A stretch of DNA of 64,000 nucleotides from Agromyces soli (GCF_022811605.1 NZ_CP094533.1:3658001-3722000); one strand, 5' to 3'; positions 38,927 through 47,750 are shown, numbered from the stretch's first letter. Notes: a model not told the origin generated them from the letters alone. Program-made: numbers and translations.

Positions 38927-39777
38927 CTGGAGCCTTTCTCGGAGGGCGCGCCACGCGGCGCGACCGGATCGGACGGCGCGCTTCGCAGCGCGAAGGGGTC
39001 GTGCGCGACGGCGACGGCGTGGCCGTCCACGGCGAGCTCGGCGGGGGCGTACGGGCTCAGCCGCACCACATCGCCCACGACGACGACGGCCGGTGAGCGG
39101 ACGCCGCGCAGCGCCGCCTGCGCCGCGATCGTGTCGAGGGTCCCGATCGTCACCCGCTGACCGTCGCCGTAGCCGTCCTCGACGATCGCGACCGGGCAGC
39201 CTGCGCCGCGCTCGCCCCGGGCGAGCGTCGTCGCCGAGTTCGCGAGCGTGCCGACGCCCATCAGCAGCACGACGGTGTGGTCGCGCGCACCGCCGAGCTC
39301 GGCGATCTGATCGTGCCCGGTCGCGACGGTGAACGCGGTGGCGAGACCGCGATGCGTCAGCGGGATGCCGGCGACGGCCGGCACCGAGATGGCGCTCGTG
39401 ATGCCGGGCACGACTTCGACGTCGACGCCCGCGGCACGGCACGCGGCGAGCTCCTCGCCGCCGCGACCGAAGACGTACGGGTCGCCGCCCTTCAGTCGCA
39501 CGACGCGGCGGCCGGCGAGCCCGAGCTCGACGAGGAGCGCGATGATGCCCTCCTGCGGCACGGCGTGATGGCCGGGGCGCTTGCCGACGTCGACGATCTC
39601 GGCGTCGAGCGGACACCCGCGCTCCGCCTCGAGCTGGTCGAGCACCGCGCGGGCGCCCAGCCGGTCGGCCACGATCACCTCGGCGGCCTCGATGGCGCGC
39701 AGGCCGCGCACGGTCAGCAGGCCGAGGTCGCCGGGGCCCGCCCCGACGAGCTGCACGAGCCCGCGCCCGCCGCTCAT
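38923..39777 (-). CDS. cobA: Uroporphyrinogen-III C-methyltransferase
   Basis: SAM-dependent enzyme of 284 residues making precorrin-2 for siroheme. Motifs: VQLVGAGPGDLGLLTVRG at the N-terminus, VGKRPGHH, VRLKGGDPYVFGRGGEE, VVPGITSAISVPAVAGIPLTHRG and LLMGV. Single-domain SUMT without the precorrin-2 dehydrogenase domain of CysG. Its product is needed by Sir in the same operon. Starts and ends in ATGA overlaps with neighbours. The C-terminus has a ~40-residue extension (APSDPVAPRGAPSEKG) that looks disordered. Confidence 0.95.
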   Translation of the reverse strand: MSGGRGLVQLVGAGPGDLGLLTVRGLRAIEAAEVIVADRLGARAVLDQLEAERGCPLDAEIVDVGKRPGHHAVPQEGIIALLVELGLAGRRVVRLKGGDPYVFGRGGEELAACRAAGVDVEVVPGITSAISVPAVAGIPLTHRGLATAFTVATGHDQIAELGGARDHTVVLLMGVGTLANSATTLARGERGAGCPVAIVEDGYGDGQRVTIGTLDTIAAQAALRGVRSPAVVVVGDVVRLSPYAPAELAVDGHAVAVAHDPFALRSAPSDPVAPRGAPSEKGSR

Positions 39778-40745
39778 CGCGCACCTCCGGAGGGCAGCAG
39801 CCCGCGCCGGCGCAGCAGCGCCCGCTCGAGCGGGGCGAAGACGGCGAGCTCGACGAGGATCCCGATGAAGAGGATGGCGAGGATCGCGACGAACACCGTC
39901 GGGAGGTCGGCGAGCTGCCGGCCCTGATCGAGCAGCGCGCCGAGGCCGAAGCCGATCGAGCCGCCCGTCGCGATGATCTCCGCGGCCATGAGCGAGCGCC
40001 ACGAGAACGCCCAGCCCTGCTTGAGCCCGGCGAGGTACCCGGGCAGGGCGGCGGGCAGCACGACGAGGGCGGCGAGCTCGGCCCGGTTGGCGCCCAGCAC
40101 CCGACCGACGCGGCGCAGCTGCGGCGGCACCTGGCGGACGCCCGCGACGAGACCGTTCACGATCGAGGGCACGGCGCCCATCAGGATGACGAAGTACACC
40201 GTCGCGTCGGAGAGCCCGAACCAGATGATCGCGGCGGGCACCCAGGCGACCGAGGGCAGCACCTGCAGGCCGGAGACGAATGGGCCGAACGCGCGCTGCA
40301 GCGGCCGGGACTCGGCGAGCAGGAGGCCGATCGGAGTGCCGATCGCCACGGCGACCAGGAAGCCGACGGCGCCGCGCTCGAGGCTCGTGCCGACCGCCAG
40401 TTGCAACCGCCCGGACTCCCAGGCGCTGCCGATCGAGGCGACCACGTCGAGCGGCCCGGGGTACAGGTCGGGCCGGGGCTGCGCGAGGACGGTGTACGCC
40501 TGCCACGCGACGAGCAGCACGAGGAGCAGCACGATCGGGGGCAGGATGCCGCGGGCGGTCCGCCGCCACCACGGCTCCCGTTCGGCGGGCGCGGTCTGCA
40601 GCCGATCGAGCCCGGCCTCCAGGGCCCGCAGCTCGCTCGGCGGGGACGGGACGGGCGACGGGGTCGGCGCCCCCGCCGCGGTCCGGCGCTCCTCCGCGGT
40701 CAGGGGTTCCTCCGCGAGGGCGTCGCGCACGAGTTCAGGCGGCAT
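39774..40745 (-). CDS. ABC transporter permease, SsuC/TauC type
   Basis: Permease of 323 residues for sulfonate, taurine, nitrate or similar anions. A polar N-terminal extension of about 75 residues precedes six helices. The EAA-like coupling loop is VGRVLGANRAELAALVVLPAALPGYLAGLKQGWAFSWRSLMAAEII, typical of SsuC/TauC. It follows the ATPase with an 11-nt overlap. Being inside a sulfate-reduction operon, sulfur anions are the likely cargo. Confidence 0.9.
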   Translation of the reverse strand: MPPELVRDALAEEPLTAEERRTAAGAPTPSPVPSPPSELRALEAGLDRLQTAPAEREPWWRRTARGILPPIVLLLVLLVAWQAYTVLAQPRPDLYPGPLDVVASIGSAWESGRLQLAVGTSLERGAVGFLVAVAIGTPIGLLLAESRPLQRAFGPFVSGLQVLPSVAWVPAAIIWFGLSDATVYFVILMGAVPSIVNGLVAGVRQVPPQLRRVGRVLGANRAELAALVVLPAALPGYLAGLKQGWAFSWRSLMAAEIIATGGSIGFGLGALLDQGRQLADLPTVFVAILAILFIGILVELAVFAPLERALLRRRGLLPSGGAR

Positions 40746-41457
40746 TGCTCGCGATCTCCTTCCGCAGTCGTTCGGTGATCTCCCGGGCGACGGACTGGGC
40801 GTCGAGGTCCGAGGCGTCCGTGCGCCACTCGCCGGCGACACGTCCCGGCCGGCTCGACAGCAGCACGATGCGCTGCGCGAGGCGCACCGCCTCGTGCACG
40901 TTGTGCGTGACGAAGAGGATGGTGCGCCCGGTCTCCCGCCAGACCCGCTCGAGCTCCTCGTGCAGCAGGTCGCGGGTGATCGCGTCGAGCGCGGCGAAGG
41001 GCTCGTCCATGAGCAGCACGGTGCGGTCCTGCGCGAGCGCACGGGCGAGCGCGACGCGCTGGCGCATCCCGCCCGACAGCTCGTGCGGCCGCTGATCGGC
41101 GGCGTCGGCGAGGTTCACGAGCTCGAGCAACCGTTCGGCCTCGGCGCGCCGCCCGGCCCTGGGCGCCCCGCGCAGCCGCAGGGCGAGCTCCACGTTCCGC
41201 CGGGCGGTGAGCCACGGCATCAGGGCCGACTCCTGGAACATCACCGCCGCCCCGTCGCCGGGCACCTCGATGGCGCCGGCGGTCGGCGTCTCGAGCCCGG
41301 CGACCAGGTTCAGCAGCGTCGACTTGCCGCAGCCGGAGGCGCCGAGCAGGCACACGAACTCGCCCTCGGCGACCTCGAGGTCGATGCCGTCGAGCACCTG
41401 CGGCGAGCGCGGGCCGCCGAAGCGCTTGCCGACGCCGGTGAGCCGGATCGCCGTCAC
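40735..41457 (-). CDS. ABC transporter ATPase, SsuB/TauB type
   Basis: ATPase of 240 residues from a GTG overlapping the stop of the binding-protein gene (GTGA). Walker A GASGCGKST, Q-loop FQESALMPW, signature LSGGMRQRVALARAL, Walker B VLLMDEPFAALD and the switch His in FVTHNVHEAVRL are intact. ESALMPW in the Q-loop is frequent in nitrate/sulfonate importers. Confidence 0.93.
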   Translation of the reverse strand: MTAIRLTGVGKRFGGPRSPQVLDGIDLEVAEGEFVCLLGASGCGKSTLLNLVAGLETPTAGAIEVPGDGAAVMFQESALMPWLTARRNVELALRLRGAPRAGRRAEAERLLELVNLADAADQRPHELSGGMRQRVALARALAQDRTVLLMDEPFAALDAITRDLLHEELERVWRETGRTILFVTHNVHEAVRLAQRIVLLSSRPGRVAGEWRTDASDLDAQSVAREITERLRKEIASNAA

Positions 41458-42548
41458 GGTCGCTCCGTCCCGAGCCCGGCGGCCGAGACCGCGGGCTCGC
41501 CGCGGGCGTCGAGCACCTCGTTCAGGATGCCGAGGGCGAACAGGCCGTCGATGGAGCCGTCCTTCGCGGTGCCGGCGGCGACGCCGTTCGCGAGCACCTG
41601 CTCGAACGCCCCCGCGACGGGGTCGACGGTGAACCGCACGTGATCGAGCGCCCGGGCGAGCACCGCGTCGTCGAGCGGCTTGCCGGTGTCGGCGGCGAGC
41701 TTCGCGTTCAGGTCGGCGGCGGCCTGCTCGGGCTCGTCGGCGAGGAAGCGCACGGCCTCGGCGTGCCCCTCGACGAGCGCCCGCACGGTCTCGGGATGCT
41801 CGTCGAGGAAGGTCTTCGAGACGAGCAGCACCGTGGTCGGGAAGTCGCCGTCGGGCCAGAGCTCGGCCTCGTCGACGAGCACGTGTGCGCCGCCCTCGAG
41901 CACGAGCCGGGACACCCACGGCTCGGGCAGCCAGGCGCCGTCGAGCTGCCCCTGCTGGAACAGGGTGAGCGTCTGCGCGTTCTCGGTGGGGGTGATCTGC
42001 ACCTCGCCGCCGCCCGTGGTGTCGGTGGCGAAGCCCTCCTCGGCGAGCCACGTGCGCAGGGCCACGTCCTGTGTGTTGCCGAGCTGCGGCGTCGCGAGCG
42101 TCGTGCCGGCGAGGTCGGCGGGCTCGTCGATGCCGTCGCGGACGACGAGCGCCGCGCCTCCGGAGGCCGCCCCGGCGACGATGACCGCGGACTGGCCGCC
42201 GGATTTCACGAAGGTGTTGATCGCCGGGTTCGGCCCGAGGTAGGCGGCGTCGATCGCGCCGGCCGAGAGCGCCTCGACCGCGGCGGGCCCGGCGTTGAAC
42301 ACCTCGGTGCGCAGCTTCGTGTCGCCGAGCGCGTCGGCGAAGAAGCCCTCCTCGAGGCCGACGAGGGCGGGCGCGTGGGTGACGTTCGCGAAGTAGCCGA
42401 GGCGGAGCTCCGCGGCCGGGGCCGACGAGGCATCCGCTCCGCCGTCGGCGCTCGCGGTCGCGGCGCAGCCGCTCAGCAGCGCGGCCCCGGCCGCCATGAT
42501 CGCGATCGCTCGGGTGATGCGGCTGGCTCGGATGGTGCGGTGGTGCAT
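41454..42548 (-). CDS. Sulfonate/taurine-type substrate-binding lipoprotein
   Basis: Periplasmic-type binding lipoprotein of 364 residues, SsuA/TauA family. ATG 42546-42548 with GAGGAGG 8 nt upstream; an earlier in-frame ATG lacks one. Lipobox LLSGCAAT. Mature protein starts LRLGYFANVTHAPALVGLEEGFF, followed by AGAIDAAYLGPNPAINTFVKSGG and WLPEPWVSRLV, all family-typical. It could bring in sulfonates or sulfate for the cys enzymes. Translationally coupled to its ATPase. Confidence 0.92.
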   Translation of the reverse strand: MHHRTIRASRITRAIAIMAAGAALLSGCAATASADGGADASSAPAAELRLGYFANVTHAPALVGLEEGFFADALGDTKLRTEVFNAGPAAVEALSAGAIDAAYLGPNPAINTFVKSGGQSAVIVAGAASGGAALVVRDGIDEPADLAGTTLATPQLGNTQDVALRTWLAEEGFATDTTGGGEVQITPTENAQTLTLFQQGQLDGAWLPEPWVSRLVLEGGAHVLVDEAELWPDGDFPTTVLLVSKTFLDEHPETVRALVEGHAEAVRFLADEPEQAAADLNAKLAADTGKPLDDAVLARALDHVRFTVDPVAGAFEQVLANGVAAGTAKDGSIDGLFALGILNEVLDARGEPAVSAAGLGTERP

Positions 42549-42613
42549 GGTGGTCGCCTCCTCGGGGATCGCGGTGGGATGCATCGGATGGGGATCGGTC
42601 GTGCGGAGCGGGC

Positions 42614-43930
42614 TCAGGCGCTCGAGCGTGTGCCCGCGGCGAGCGTCGCGCCGTCCTGCTGGTGGATGACGAGGAAGCCGCCGGCGGCGCGGCTCGCCGC
42701 GTACTCCTCGACGGGCAGCGCCGCGCCGAGCCGGAGCACGGCCCGGCCGATGTCGTTCGTCTCGAGGCGGTCGGCCGCTTCGGTGCGCAGGGTGTCGAGG
42801 TCGCGGCGGCCGGTGATCTCCGCGACGAGCGCGGGGACCGTCGCGGTGCCCGCCTTCACGAGGACGCGCGCGCCCGGGAGCAGCGGACGGGCGTCGAGCT
42901 GGAACAGCTCCGCCTCGAGCTCGCGCACCGTATCCGGCACCGCCGACGCGGCGACGACGACGGCGCCGCGCGCGGCATCCACCTCGTCGGCGAGCCGCAG
43001 TGCGACCGAGCGCGGCGCCCGCGCCTCGCTGAGCTCCCCGTCGGCCGTGTCGACGGCGACGACCGTGGTCGTGACGCCGGCCGGCAGCACGTGCACCCGA
43101 TCGCCGGGACGCACGACGCCGGCCGTGATCCGCCCCGCGAAGGCGCGGTAGTCGCGGTACTCGGCCTCGGCGCCCGGCACCGCGGCGAGTTCGGGCGCGA
43201 GCGCGCCCTGCGGCCGCAGCACGAGCTGCACGTCGAGCCGGAACGGCTCGCCGTCGTCGGCGGACTCCGCCGCGAGCTCCGCGGCCGAGGGCAGCGCCTC
43301 CAGCAGCTCGAGGAGCGCCGGCCCCCGGTACCAGGGGGTGTTCGCCGAGCGCTCCACGACGTTGTCGCCGGCGAGCGCGGAGACCGGGATGACGTGCACC
43401 CCGTCGAGCCCGAGCTCGCGCGCGACGGCCGCGACCTCCTCGGCCACTCGCTCGAACGGCTCGGCCTCGTAGTCGAGCAGGTCGATCTTGTTCACGGCGA
43501 CCACGACGTGCGGCACGCGCAGCAGGCGCACGACGGCGAGGTGCCGGCGGGTCTGCTCGAGCACGCCCTTGCGCGCATCGACGAGCACGACCACCGCGTC
43601 GGCGGTCGTCGCGCCGGTCACCATGTTCCGCGTGTACTGCACGTGACCCGGGCAGTCGGCGAGGATGAACGAGCGCCGGTCGGTCGCGAAGTACCGGTAG
43701 GCGACGTCGATCGTGATGCCCTGCTCGCGCTCGGCGCGCAGCCCATCGGTGAGCAGGGCGAAGTCGAAGCCGCCGGCGTCGCCGCCGAAGCCGCGGGCCC
43801 GGCTGGCGGACTCGATCTGCGCGAACTGGTCGGCGAGGATCGCCTTCGCGTCGTGCAGCAGCCGCCCGACGAGGGTCGACTTGCCGTCGTCGACCGAGCC
43901 GGCGGTGGCGAGGCGCAGCAGCGTGCTCAT
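42614..43930 (-). CDS. cysN: Sulfate adenylyltransferase GTPase subunit
   Basis: Regulatory GTPase subunit of ATP sulfurylase, 438 residues. EF-Tu-like G domain: GSVDDGKSTLVGRLLHD (G1), GITIDVAYRY (G2), DCPGHVQYTRNM (G3), NKIDL (G4). Domains II and III follow. It lacks the C-terminal APS-kinase domain of NodQ/CysNC, consistent with the APS-reductase route. Start and cysD stop share one base (TGATG). Confidence 0.95.
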   Translation of the reverse strand: MSTLLRLATAGSVDDGKSTLVGRLLHDAKAILADQFAQIESASRARGFGGDAGGFDFALLTDGLRAEREQGITIDVAYRYFATDRRSFILADCPGHVQYTRNMVTGATTADAVVVLVDARKGVLEQTRRHLAVVRLLRVPHVVVAVNKIDLLDYEAEPFERVAEEVAAVARELGLDGVHVIPVSALAGDNVVERSANTPWYRGPALLELLEALPSAAELAAESADDGEPFRLDVQLVLRPQGALAPELAAVPGAEAEYRDYRAFAGRITAGVVRPGDRVHVLPAGVTTTVVAVDTADGELSEARAPRSVALRLADEVDAARGAVVVAASAVPDTVRELEAELFQLDARPLLPGARVLVKAGTATVPALVAEITGRRDLDTLRTEAADRLETNDIGRAVLRLGAALPVEEYAASRAAGGFLVIHQQDGATLAAGTRSSA

Positions 43931-44883
43931 CAGAAGTACCCGTCCTTCTTGCGGTCCTCCATGGCGGCCTCGGAGATCCGGTCGTCGGCGCGGGTCGCCC
44001 CGCGCTCGGTGAGCGTCGAGGCGGCGACCTCCGCGGTGACGGCGGCGAGGTCGGCCGCGTCGGACTCGACGGCGCCGGTGCAGCTCATGTCGCCGACCGT
44101 GCGGTAGCGCACGGTGCGCCGCTCGACGGGCTCGTCGGGGCGGGGCAGCGAGTGCTCGCCGACCGCGCGCCACATGCCGTCGCGGCGGAACACCTCGCGC
44201 TCGTGGGCGAAGTACAGCGGCGGCAGCTCGATCCGCTCCCGCTCGAGGTAGCGCCACACGTCGAGCTCGGTCCAGTTCGAGATCGGGAAGGCCCGCACGT
44301 GCTGCCCCGGGGTGTGCCGGCCGTTGTAGAGGCTCCACAGTTCGGGGCGCTGGTTGCGCGGGTCCCACTGGCCGAACTCGTCGCGGAGGCTCAGGATGCG
44401 CTCCTTCGCCCGCGCCTTGTCCTCGTCGCGGCGCGCGCCGCCGAAGACGGCGTCGTGCCGGCCGGCGGCGATGGCGTCGAGGAGCGGCTGGGTCTGCAGC
44501 GGGTTGCGGGTGCGGTCGGCGCGCTCCTGCAGCCGGCCGTCGTCGAGGTACTCCTGCACGCGGGCGACCTCGAGGCGGATGCCGAGGCGCGCGACGGTCT
44601 CGTCGCGGAACGCCAGCACCTCGGGGAAGTTGTGCCCCGTGTCGACGTGCAGCACCGGGAACGGCACCCGGCCCGGCCAGAACGCCTTCCGGGCCAGGTG
44701 CAGCACGACGACCGAGTCCTTTCCGCCGGAGAACAGCAGCACGGGCCGCTCGAACTCGGCGACGACCTCGCGGATGATGTGGATCGCCTCGGCCTCGAGC
44801 TGGTCGAGCACCTCGAGCCGGCTCGAGGCGTCCCACGCGATCCGGGTCCCGAGCGTCGGCTCGGCCGTGAACAGTGTCGTCAT
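43930..44883 (-). CDS. cysD: Sulfate adenylyltransferase catalytic subunit
   Basis: Catalytic subunit of ATP sulfurylase, 317 residues, forming APS from sulfate and ATP. PP-loop LLFSGGKDSVVVLHLA, LHVDTGHNFPEVL, FGGARRDEDKARAKERI and FPISNWTELDVWRYL are conserved. The C-terminus RKKDGYF is the usual CysD ending. ATGA overlap with cysH upstream. Confidence 0.96.
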   Translation of the reverse strand: MTTLFTAEPTLGTRIAWDASSRLEVLDQLEAEAIHIIREVVAEFERPVLLFSGGKDSVVVLHLARKAFWPGRVPFPVLHVDTGHNFPEVLAFRDETVARLGIRLEVARVQEYLDDGRLQERADRTRNPLQTQPLLDAIAAGRHDAVFGGARRDEDKARAKERILSLRDEFGQWDPRNQRPELWSLYNGRHTPGQHVRAFPISNWTELDVWRYLERERIELPPLYFAHEREVFRRDGMWRAVGEHSLPRPDEPVERRTVRYRTVGDMSCTGAVESDAADLAAVTAEVAASTLTERGATRADDRISEAAMEDRKKDGYF

Positions 44884-45623
44884 CCGTGCAACCCGCATTC
44901 CGTCTTGGCGAGGCCGGCCCAGCGGCCGGACCTCGGATCGTCTCCGGCGGCGACCGGCTTCGTGCAGGGCTCGCAGCCGATCGAGGGGTAGCCGCGGCCG
45001 AGGAGCGGGTTCACCGGCACCCCGAAGGCGCCCGCGTAGTCGCCCAGCTCCTCGAAGGTCCAGGCCGCGAGCGGGTTCACCTTCACGAGGCCGTTGCGCT
45101 CGTCCCAGGCGACGAGGGGCGTGCCGGTCCGAGTGGGCGCCTCGTCGCGGCGCACGCCCGTGAACCACAGTTCGTAGCCGGCGAGCGCGGCCCGCAGCGG
45201 CTCGACCTTGCGGCGCTGGCAGCAGAGACCGGGCTCACGGGCGAAGAGCTCCGCGCCGAACTCGGCGTCCTGCTCGCCGACCGTCTGCGCCGGCCGCACG
45301 TCGACCACGCGGACGTCGAGTCCCGCTGCCACGGCGTCGCGCGTCTCGTGCGTCTCGGCGAAGTGGTAGCCGGTGTCGAGGAAGAGCACGTCGACGCCCG
45401 GCAGCGACTGCGCGACGAGGTGCGGCAGCACGGCGTCGGCCATCGAGCAGGCGACGGCCGCGAGCTCGGCGTCGAAGTGGCGCGCGACCCACGCGACGAC
45501 GGCGTGCGCGCTCGCCTCGCCGCCCTCGCCTCCGGCCAGCTCCGCGGCGCCGGCCTCGGCGAGCGCGCGGAGCTCCGAGGCATCCCGCGTCCGCGCCCGT
45601 CTGGGCGCCAGCGCCACGCTCAT
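44880..45623 (-). CDS. cysH: Assimilatory APS reductase (CysH family)
   Basis: Reduces adenylyl-sulfate to sulfite, 247 residues. The four cluster cysteines of the [4Fe-4S] APS-reductase branch are present (CCQRRK and GCEPCTKP), as is the catalytic ECGLH near the C-terminus. This argues for APS rather than PAPS as substrate and explains the lack of an APS kinase. The first 14 residues (MSVALAPRRARTRD) are repeated in two micro-ORFs just upstream, made by tandem duplication of its start region. Its own ribosome site (GGGGAGG) lies inside the preceding micro-ORF. Confidence 0.93.
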   Translation of the reverse strand: MSVALAPRRARTRDASELRALAEAGAAELAGGEGGEASAHAVVAWVARHFDAELAAVACSMADAVLPHLVAQSLPGVDVLFLDTGYHFAETHETRDAVAAGLDVRVVDVRPAQTVGEQDAEFGAELFAREPGLCCQRRKVEPLRAALAGYELWFTGVRRDEAPTRTGTPLVAWDERNGLVKVNPLAAWTFEELGDYAGAFGVPVNPLLGRGYPSIGCEPCTKPVAAGDDPRSGRWAGLAKTECGLHG

Positions 45624-45757
45624 CGCCGCGCCTCCCCGCCGACCGGATCCGTGTCCCGCGTCCGTGCCCGCCTGGGCGCCAGCGCCACGCTCATCGCCGC
45701 GCCTCCCCGCCGACCGGGTCTGTGTCCCGCGTCCGCGCCCGCCTGGGCGCCAGCGCC
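45583..45757. repeat. 71-bp tandem repeat (about 2.5 copies) over the cysH start
   Basis: Units begin at 45583, 45654 and 45725 (last one partial) with only a few differences. On the minus strand each full unit carries GGGGAGG, an ATG and about 14 cysH codons. Since 71 is not a multiple of 3, the copies lie in different frames and each copy ends in its own TGA. Confidence 0.9.
45620..45694 (-). CDS. Micro-ORF 2, duplicated cysH start (24 aa)
   Basis: ATG, then SVALAPRRARTRD followed by TDPVGGEARR and TGA. Residues 1-14 are identical to CysH. The TGA overlaps the cysH ATG (ATGA), and a GGGGAGG ribosome site precedes its own start. It has no cysteine and cannot be the CysX ferredoxin found at this place in corynebacteria. 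Whether the peptide matters or only its translation is unknown. Confidence 0.5.
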   Translation of the reverse strand: MSVALAPRRARTRDTDPVGGEARR

Positions 45758-45777
45758 GTCCCGCCTGCCGCGCTCAT
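45691..45777 (-). CDS. Micro-ORF 1, duplicated cysH start (28 aa)
   Basis: Starts at an ATG overlapping the sir stop (ATGA), reads SAAGGT, then ALAPRRARTRD and TDPVGGEARR, and ends in a TGA overlapping the ATG of micro-ORF 2. From residue 8 on it is nearly identical to micro-ORF 2. The chain sir, micro-ORF 1, micro-ORF 2, cysH is thus joined by three consecutive ATGA overlaps. Confidence 0.45.
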   Translation of the reverse strand: MSAAGGTALAPRRARTRDTDPVGGEARR

Positions 45778-47522
45778 CGCAGCGCCTCCTCGTCGGCCCG
45801 GTGCGCCCACTCGGCGAAGGTCTCCGACGCGGCCTCGTCGCGCTCGGCGAGGTAGCGGCGCACGATGCGCTCGACGTAGTCGGCGAGTCCGTCGGCGGTG
45901 ACCTTGAGCCCGCGGACGGTGCGCCCGGTGCCGGCCTCCTCGCGATGCGCGGAGGCGAGCCCGCCGCCGAGGTGCACCTGGAAGCCGGGCGTCTGCCCGC
46001 CGTCGCCGTCGGGCAGCAGCTGGCCCTTGAGGCCGATGTCGGCGGTCTGGATGCGCGCGCAGGAGTTCGGGCAGCCGTTCACGTGCAGGCTGATCGGGTG
46101 CGGCAGCTCGAGTCCCGCGAGCCGTTCCTCGAGCCGGACGACCGCGCGCGAGGCGGTCTCCTTCGTCTCGACGATCGCGAGCTTGCAGTACTCGATGCCG
46201 GTGCAGGCGATCGTGCCCCGCCGGATGAGGCTCGGCCGCACCTGCAGCCCGAGCCCGTCGAGCCCGGCGACGACCCGCTCGACGTCGCGCTCCTCGATGT
46301 CGAGCAGCACGAGCTTCTGGTGCGGGGTGGTGCGCAGACGCCCCGAGCCGACGCTCTCGAGCAGCTCGGCGATCGCGGTGAGCGTCGAACCGGAGAGCCG
46401 GCCGACGAGCGGCGTCGCGCCGAGGTAGAAGCGGCCGTCGCGCTGCCGGTGCACGCCGACGTGGTCGCCCTGGGCGATCGGCTTCGGCGCGGCCGGGCCG
46501 TCTGGCAGCGGCGTGCCGAGGTACTCGGTCTCGAGCACCTCGCGGAAGCGCTCGGCACCCCAGTCGGCGACGAGGTACTTGAGGCGGGCACGGTTGCGCA
46601 GCCGCCGGTAGCCGTAGTCGCGGAAGATCGAGACGACGCCCTCCCACACCTCCGCGACCCGGTCCGGGGTGACGAAGGTGCCGGTGCGCACGGCGAGGTG
46701 CGCGGCCGTGGAGAGGCCGCCGCCGACCCAGAGGTCGTAGCCGACGCCGAGCTCGGGGTGCTCGACCGCGACGAAGGCGACGTCGTTGATCTCGTGCACG
46801 ACGTCCTGGCTCGGATGCCCCGTGATGGCGCTCTTGAACTTGCGCGGCAGATTCGCGAACTCGGGGTCGCCGAGGTAGCGCCGCTGGATCTCCTCGATCT
46901 GCGGCGTGGGGTCGATGAGCTCGTCGGCGGCGATGCCCGCGACGGGCGAGCCGAGGATCACGCGGGGCACGTCGCCGCACGCCTCGGTCGTCGAGAGGCC
47001 GACGGCTTCGAGGCGGCGCCAGATCTCGGGCACGTCCTCGACCCGCACCCAGTGCAGCTGCACGTTCTGACGATCGGTGAGGTCGGCCGTGTCACGCGCG
47101 AACTCGGTGGAGATGCCGCCGATGGTGCGCAACTGCTCGGTGGTCAGCTGCCCGCCGTCGATGCGCACCCGCAGCATGAAGTACTCGTCCTCGAGCTCGT
47201 GCGGTTCGAGGGTCGCGGTCTTGCCGCCGTCGATGCCGGGCTTGCGCTGCGTGTAGAGCCCCCACCAGCGGAAGCGGCCGTGCAGGTCGGTCGGGTCGAT
47301 GCTGGCGAACCCGCCCGCCGCGTACGTCTGCTCGATGCGCTCGCGCACGGCGAGCCCGCCGTCCTGCTGCTTCCACTCCTCGTTGGCGTTGAGCGGGGCG
47401 CGGCCGTCGACCTTCCACTGCCCGTTGGGCTTGGTCGTGCCGCGCGCCGGGCGCACCCCGGCGGCGCGCCGGGCCGGCGCGGCCTGCTCGGCCGGCCTCG
47501 TCTCCGTCTCACCCAGCGTCAT
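45774..47522 (-). CDS. sir: Ferredoxin-dependent sulfite (or nitrite) reductase
   Basis: Siroheme-[4Fe-4S] reductase of 582 residues. Cluster motifs CTGIEYC and NGCPNSC supply the four cysteines. DRQNVQLHWV, GDVPR-type and FANLPRKFKSAITG segments are the family's substrate and siroheme regions. Because it sits among cysHDN, sulfite is the expected substrate; the same fold (NirA) reduces nitrite, but no nitrate genes are nearby. Electrons likely come from FprA via ferredoxin. ATG at 47520-47522; the operator-like palindrome at 47612 precedes it. Confidence 0.92.
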   Translation of the reverse strand: MTLGETETRPAEQAAPARRAAGVRPARGTTKPNGQWKVDGRAPLNANEEWKQQDGGLAVRERIEQTYAAGGFASIDPTDLHGRFRWWGLYTQRKPGIDGGKTATLEPHELEDEYFMLRVRIDGGQLTTEQLRTIGGISTEFARDTADLTDRQNVQLHWVRVEDVPEIWRRLEAVGLSTTEACGDVPRVILGSPVAGIAADELIDPTPQIEEIQRRYLGDPEFANLPRKFKSAITGHPSQDVVHEINDVAFVAVEHPELGVGYDLWVGGGLSTAAHLAVRTGTFVTPDRVAEVWEGVVSIFRDYGYRRLRNRARLKYLVADWGAERFREVLETEYLGTPLPDGPAAPKPIAQGDHVGVHRQRDGRFYLGATPLVGRLSGSTLTAIAELLESVGSGRLRTTPHQKLVLLDIEERDVERVVAGLDGLGLQVRPSLIRRGTIACTGIEYCKLAIVETKETASRAVVRLEERLAGLELPHPISLHVNGCPNSCARIQTADIGLKGQLLPDGDGGQTPGFQVHLGGGLASAHREEAGTGRTVRGLKVTADGLADYVERIVRRYLAERDEAASETFAEWAHRADEEALR

Positions 47523-47611
47523 GCCCGCTCCCTGCTACTCACCCCCGTCGGAGGGACGGCGGTGGTCGCCGTGGCTGCGACGCTAGGCCAGCGGGATTCG
47601 GGCGGCACGTT

Positions 47612-47632
47612 CGTGACGACGCGGTCGTCACG
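47612..47632. promoter_or_regulatory. Operator-like palindrome upstream of sir
   Basis: CGTGACGAC-GCG-GTCGTCACG, perfect 9-bp arms with a 3-bp centre, 90 bp before the sir start. A natural candidate site for the regulator of sulfur assimilation. The gap 47523-47722 also contains a tandem repeat but no gene. Confidence 0.55.
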
Positions 47633-47644
47633 CGAGGAAACGGG

Positions 47645-47750
47645 ATGTCTCGGCGCGCCGTTTTGCGTCACATGGTTGACAGGCGGGCGGCGGCGCCGAA
47701 TGTCTCGGCGCGCCGTTGTGCGTCACATGGTCGACAGGCGGGCGGCGGCC
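47645..47750. repeat. 55-bp tandem duplication over the chelatase 3' end
   Basis: Two 50-bp copies (47645-47695 and 47700-47750), differing at two bases and separated by 5 bp. The second holds the last codons and TGA of the chelatase gene (ending ARLSTM). The first is an extra copy just downstream of the gene, including the core CGGCGCGCCG palindrome. Confidence 0.85.

Noticed and set aside
45774..47522. Assignment of sir as a nitrite reductase
   Set aside because: The fold allows it, but the operon is sulfate assimilation and no nitrate genes are present; sulfite is the simpler call.
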